Shown: positions 63,354 to 64,000 of the stretch, one piece after another
How the letters are laid out: each line of letters starts with the position of its first letter
Position numbering within the stretch: the stretch's first letter is position 1
NCBI RefSeq assembly: GCF_002179555.1
Contig: NZ_NHOU01000001.1
Location: 1-64,000 of the forward strand
Direction: 5' to 3'
DNA from: Salinicola salarius
GTDB taxonomy: Bacteria > Pseudomonadota > Gammaproteobacteria > Pseudomonadales > Halomonadaceae
DNA length: 64,000 nucleotides
Position numbers and translations under genes: made by a program
The notes under the pieces: model-generated
Database searches by the model: none
Told to the model about the DNA's origin: nothing
The model's input: the letters and a program-made list of their open reading frames with translations, nothing else

Positions 63354-64000
63354 GTGTGGATTGGTGTCGTCTCCCTGTTCCCGGAGATGTTCGAGGCCAT
63401 TACCCGGCATGGCGTTACCGGTCGCGCCGTCGAGCGTCGCTTGCTGGAAATGGCTTTCTGGAATCCCCGGGATTACGCCACGGACAGACATCGCACGGTC
63501 GACGATCGTCCTTACGGGGGCGGCCCCGGCATGCTGATGAAGGTCGATACCTTGCGCGGCGCATTGACGGATGCGCGTGCCGGGGCGGAAGCTGCAGGCC
63601 ATCGTCCCAGCGTGATCTACCTGTCGCCTCAGGGGCGCAGGCTGGATCAGGCCGGAGCTCGCGAGTTGGCTTCGCGTGATGGCCTGATCGTCGTGGCGGG
63701 CCGCTATGAAGGCATCGACGAGCGCGTGGTCGAAGCCGACATCGATGAAGAGTGGTCGATCGGCGACTACGTCCTCAGCGGTGGCGAGCTGCCCGCGATG
63801 GTGATGATCGATGCGCTGGCGCGCGAAGTGCCCGGTGTGCTGGGGCACAGTGATTCGGCCAGCGAGGATTCGTTTGCCGATGGCCTGCTGGACTGCCCGC
63901 ACTATACGCGGCCCGAAGTGATCGACGGCCACCGGGTACCGGACGTCCTGCTCAGCGGCAATCACGAATTGATCCGCCGCTGGCGACTGAAGCAATCCCT
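63354..64000 (+). CDS. trmD: tRNA (guanine-N1-)-methyltransferase TrmD, cut by window end
   Basis: TrmD methylates G37 of tRNAs with a G36, preventing frameshifts. The first 215 codons are in the window; about 35 more would be expected. GTG start after AAGGAG. Seen: [32 protein letters not shown] and the trefoil-knot motifs [12 protein letters not shown] and [20 protein letters not shown], which bind S-adenosylmethionine, then [14 protein letters not shown]. rplS should follow beyond the window. Confidence 0.96.
   Translation, partial: MWIGVVSLFPEMFEAITRHGVTGRAVERRLLEMAFWNPRDYATDRHRTVDDRPYGGGPGMLMKVDTLRGALTDARAGAEAAGHRPSVIYLSPQGRRLDQAGARELASRDGLIVVAGRYEGIDERVVEADIDEEWSIGDYVLSGGELPAMVMIDALAREVPGVLGHSDSASEDSFADGLLDCPHYTRPEVIDGHRVPDVLLSGNHELIRRWRLKQS

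Overview
The window is GC-rich bacterial chromosome, coding almost throughout. Gene content and order (minCDE then sbcB; ypjD divergent from ffh-rpsP-rimM-trmD; cysJ-cysI; glcDEFG with a lactate/glycolate permease; a Tsx/OmpK-type porin; YbbN; YaaA; RluF) point to a gammaproteobacterium, most likely a halophile of the Halomonadaceae (Halomonas/Salinicola type). That placement is inferred from gene families, not from a marker-gene search. I see no insertion sequence, prophage, CRISPR array or integrase; this looks like core chromosome with some lineage-specific catabolic clusters.

Layout. 0-4 kb: assimilatory sulfite reductase (cysJ, cysI). 4-8 kb: a catabolic island with a short citrate-synthase-like lyase and a class III CoA-transferase, divergent from an IclR regulator, and an orphan Bug/TctC-type tricarboxylate-binding protein. 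8-10 kb: rluF and an apparently exported pyrophosphatase. 10-17 kb: a complete glycolate/lactate oxidation operon (lctP-type permease, glcD, glcE, glcF, glcG) with a GntR-type operator and a promoter candidate upstream. 17-19 kb: two glutathione transferases. 18.6-31 kb: a large amino-compound cluster: a GltS-type symporter, amidohydrolase and CobW GTPase with coupled start/stop codons, then a polar amino-acid ABC transporter and a D-2-hydroxyacid dehydrogenase, facing a MocR/GabR-type regulator, a class III aminotransferase and a TauE/SafE exporter. 31-44 kb: mixed housekeeping genes (YdfG, Tim44-like, YaaA, Tas, Sel1, exonuclease, quinone oxidoreductase, LOG, DUF501, YbaK, HNH, OmpK, PatB, YbbN, DUF3750). 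45-52 kb: initiator tRNA, a DUF349 protein, minCDE, sbcB. 52-60 kb: M16 protease, an aberrant SRAP protein, a TetR regulator coupled to an MFS-acyltransferase fusion, CorB and YpjD. 60.8-64 kb: ffh, rpsP, rimM and a trmD cut by the window end.

Points most worth a second look: (i) the CoA-transferase plus citryl-CoA-lyase-like pair, which could form an ATP-independent citrate (or related acid) cleavage route; (ii) an SRAP/YedK homologue lacking nearly every known catalytic residue; (iii) the gltS-to-dehydrogenase cluster under a likely MocR regulator; (iv) a textbook sigma-54 promoter before the Tsx-like porin; (v) an apparent one-base frameshift in a LOG-family gene; (vi) several short tandem repeats (7, 10, 15, 16, 17 and 20 bp units) placed exactly at gene ends or starts.
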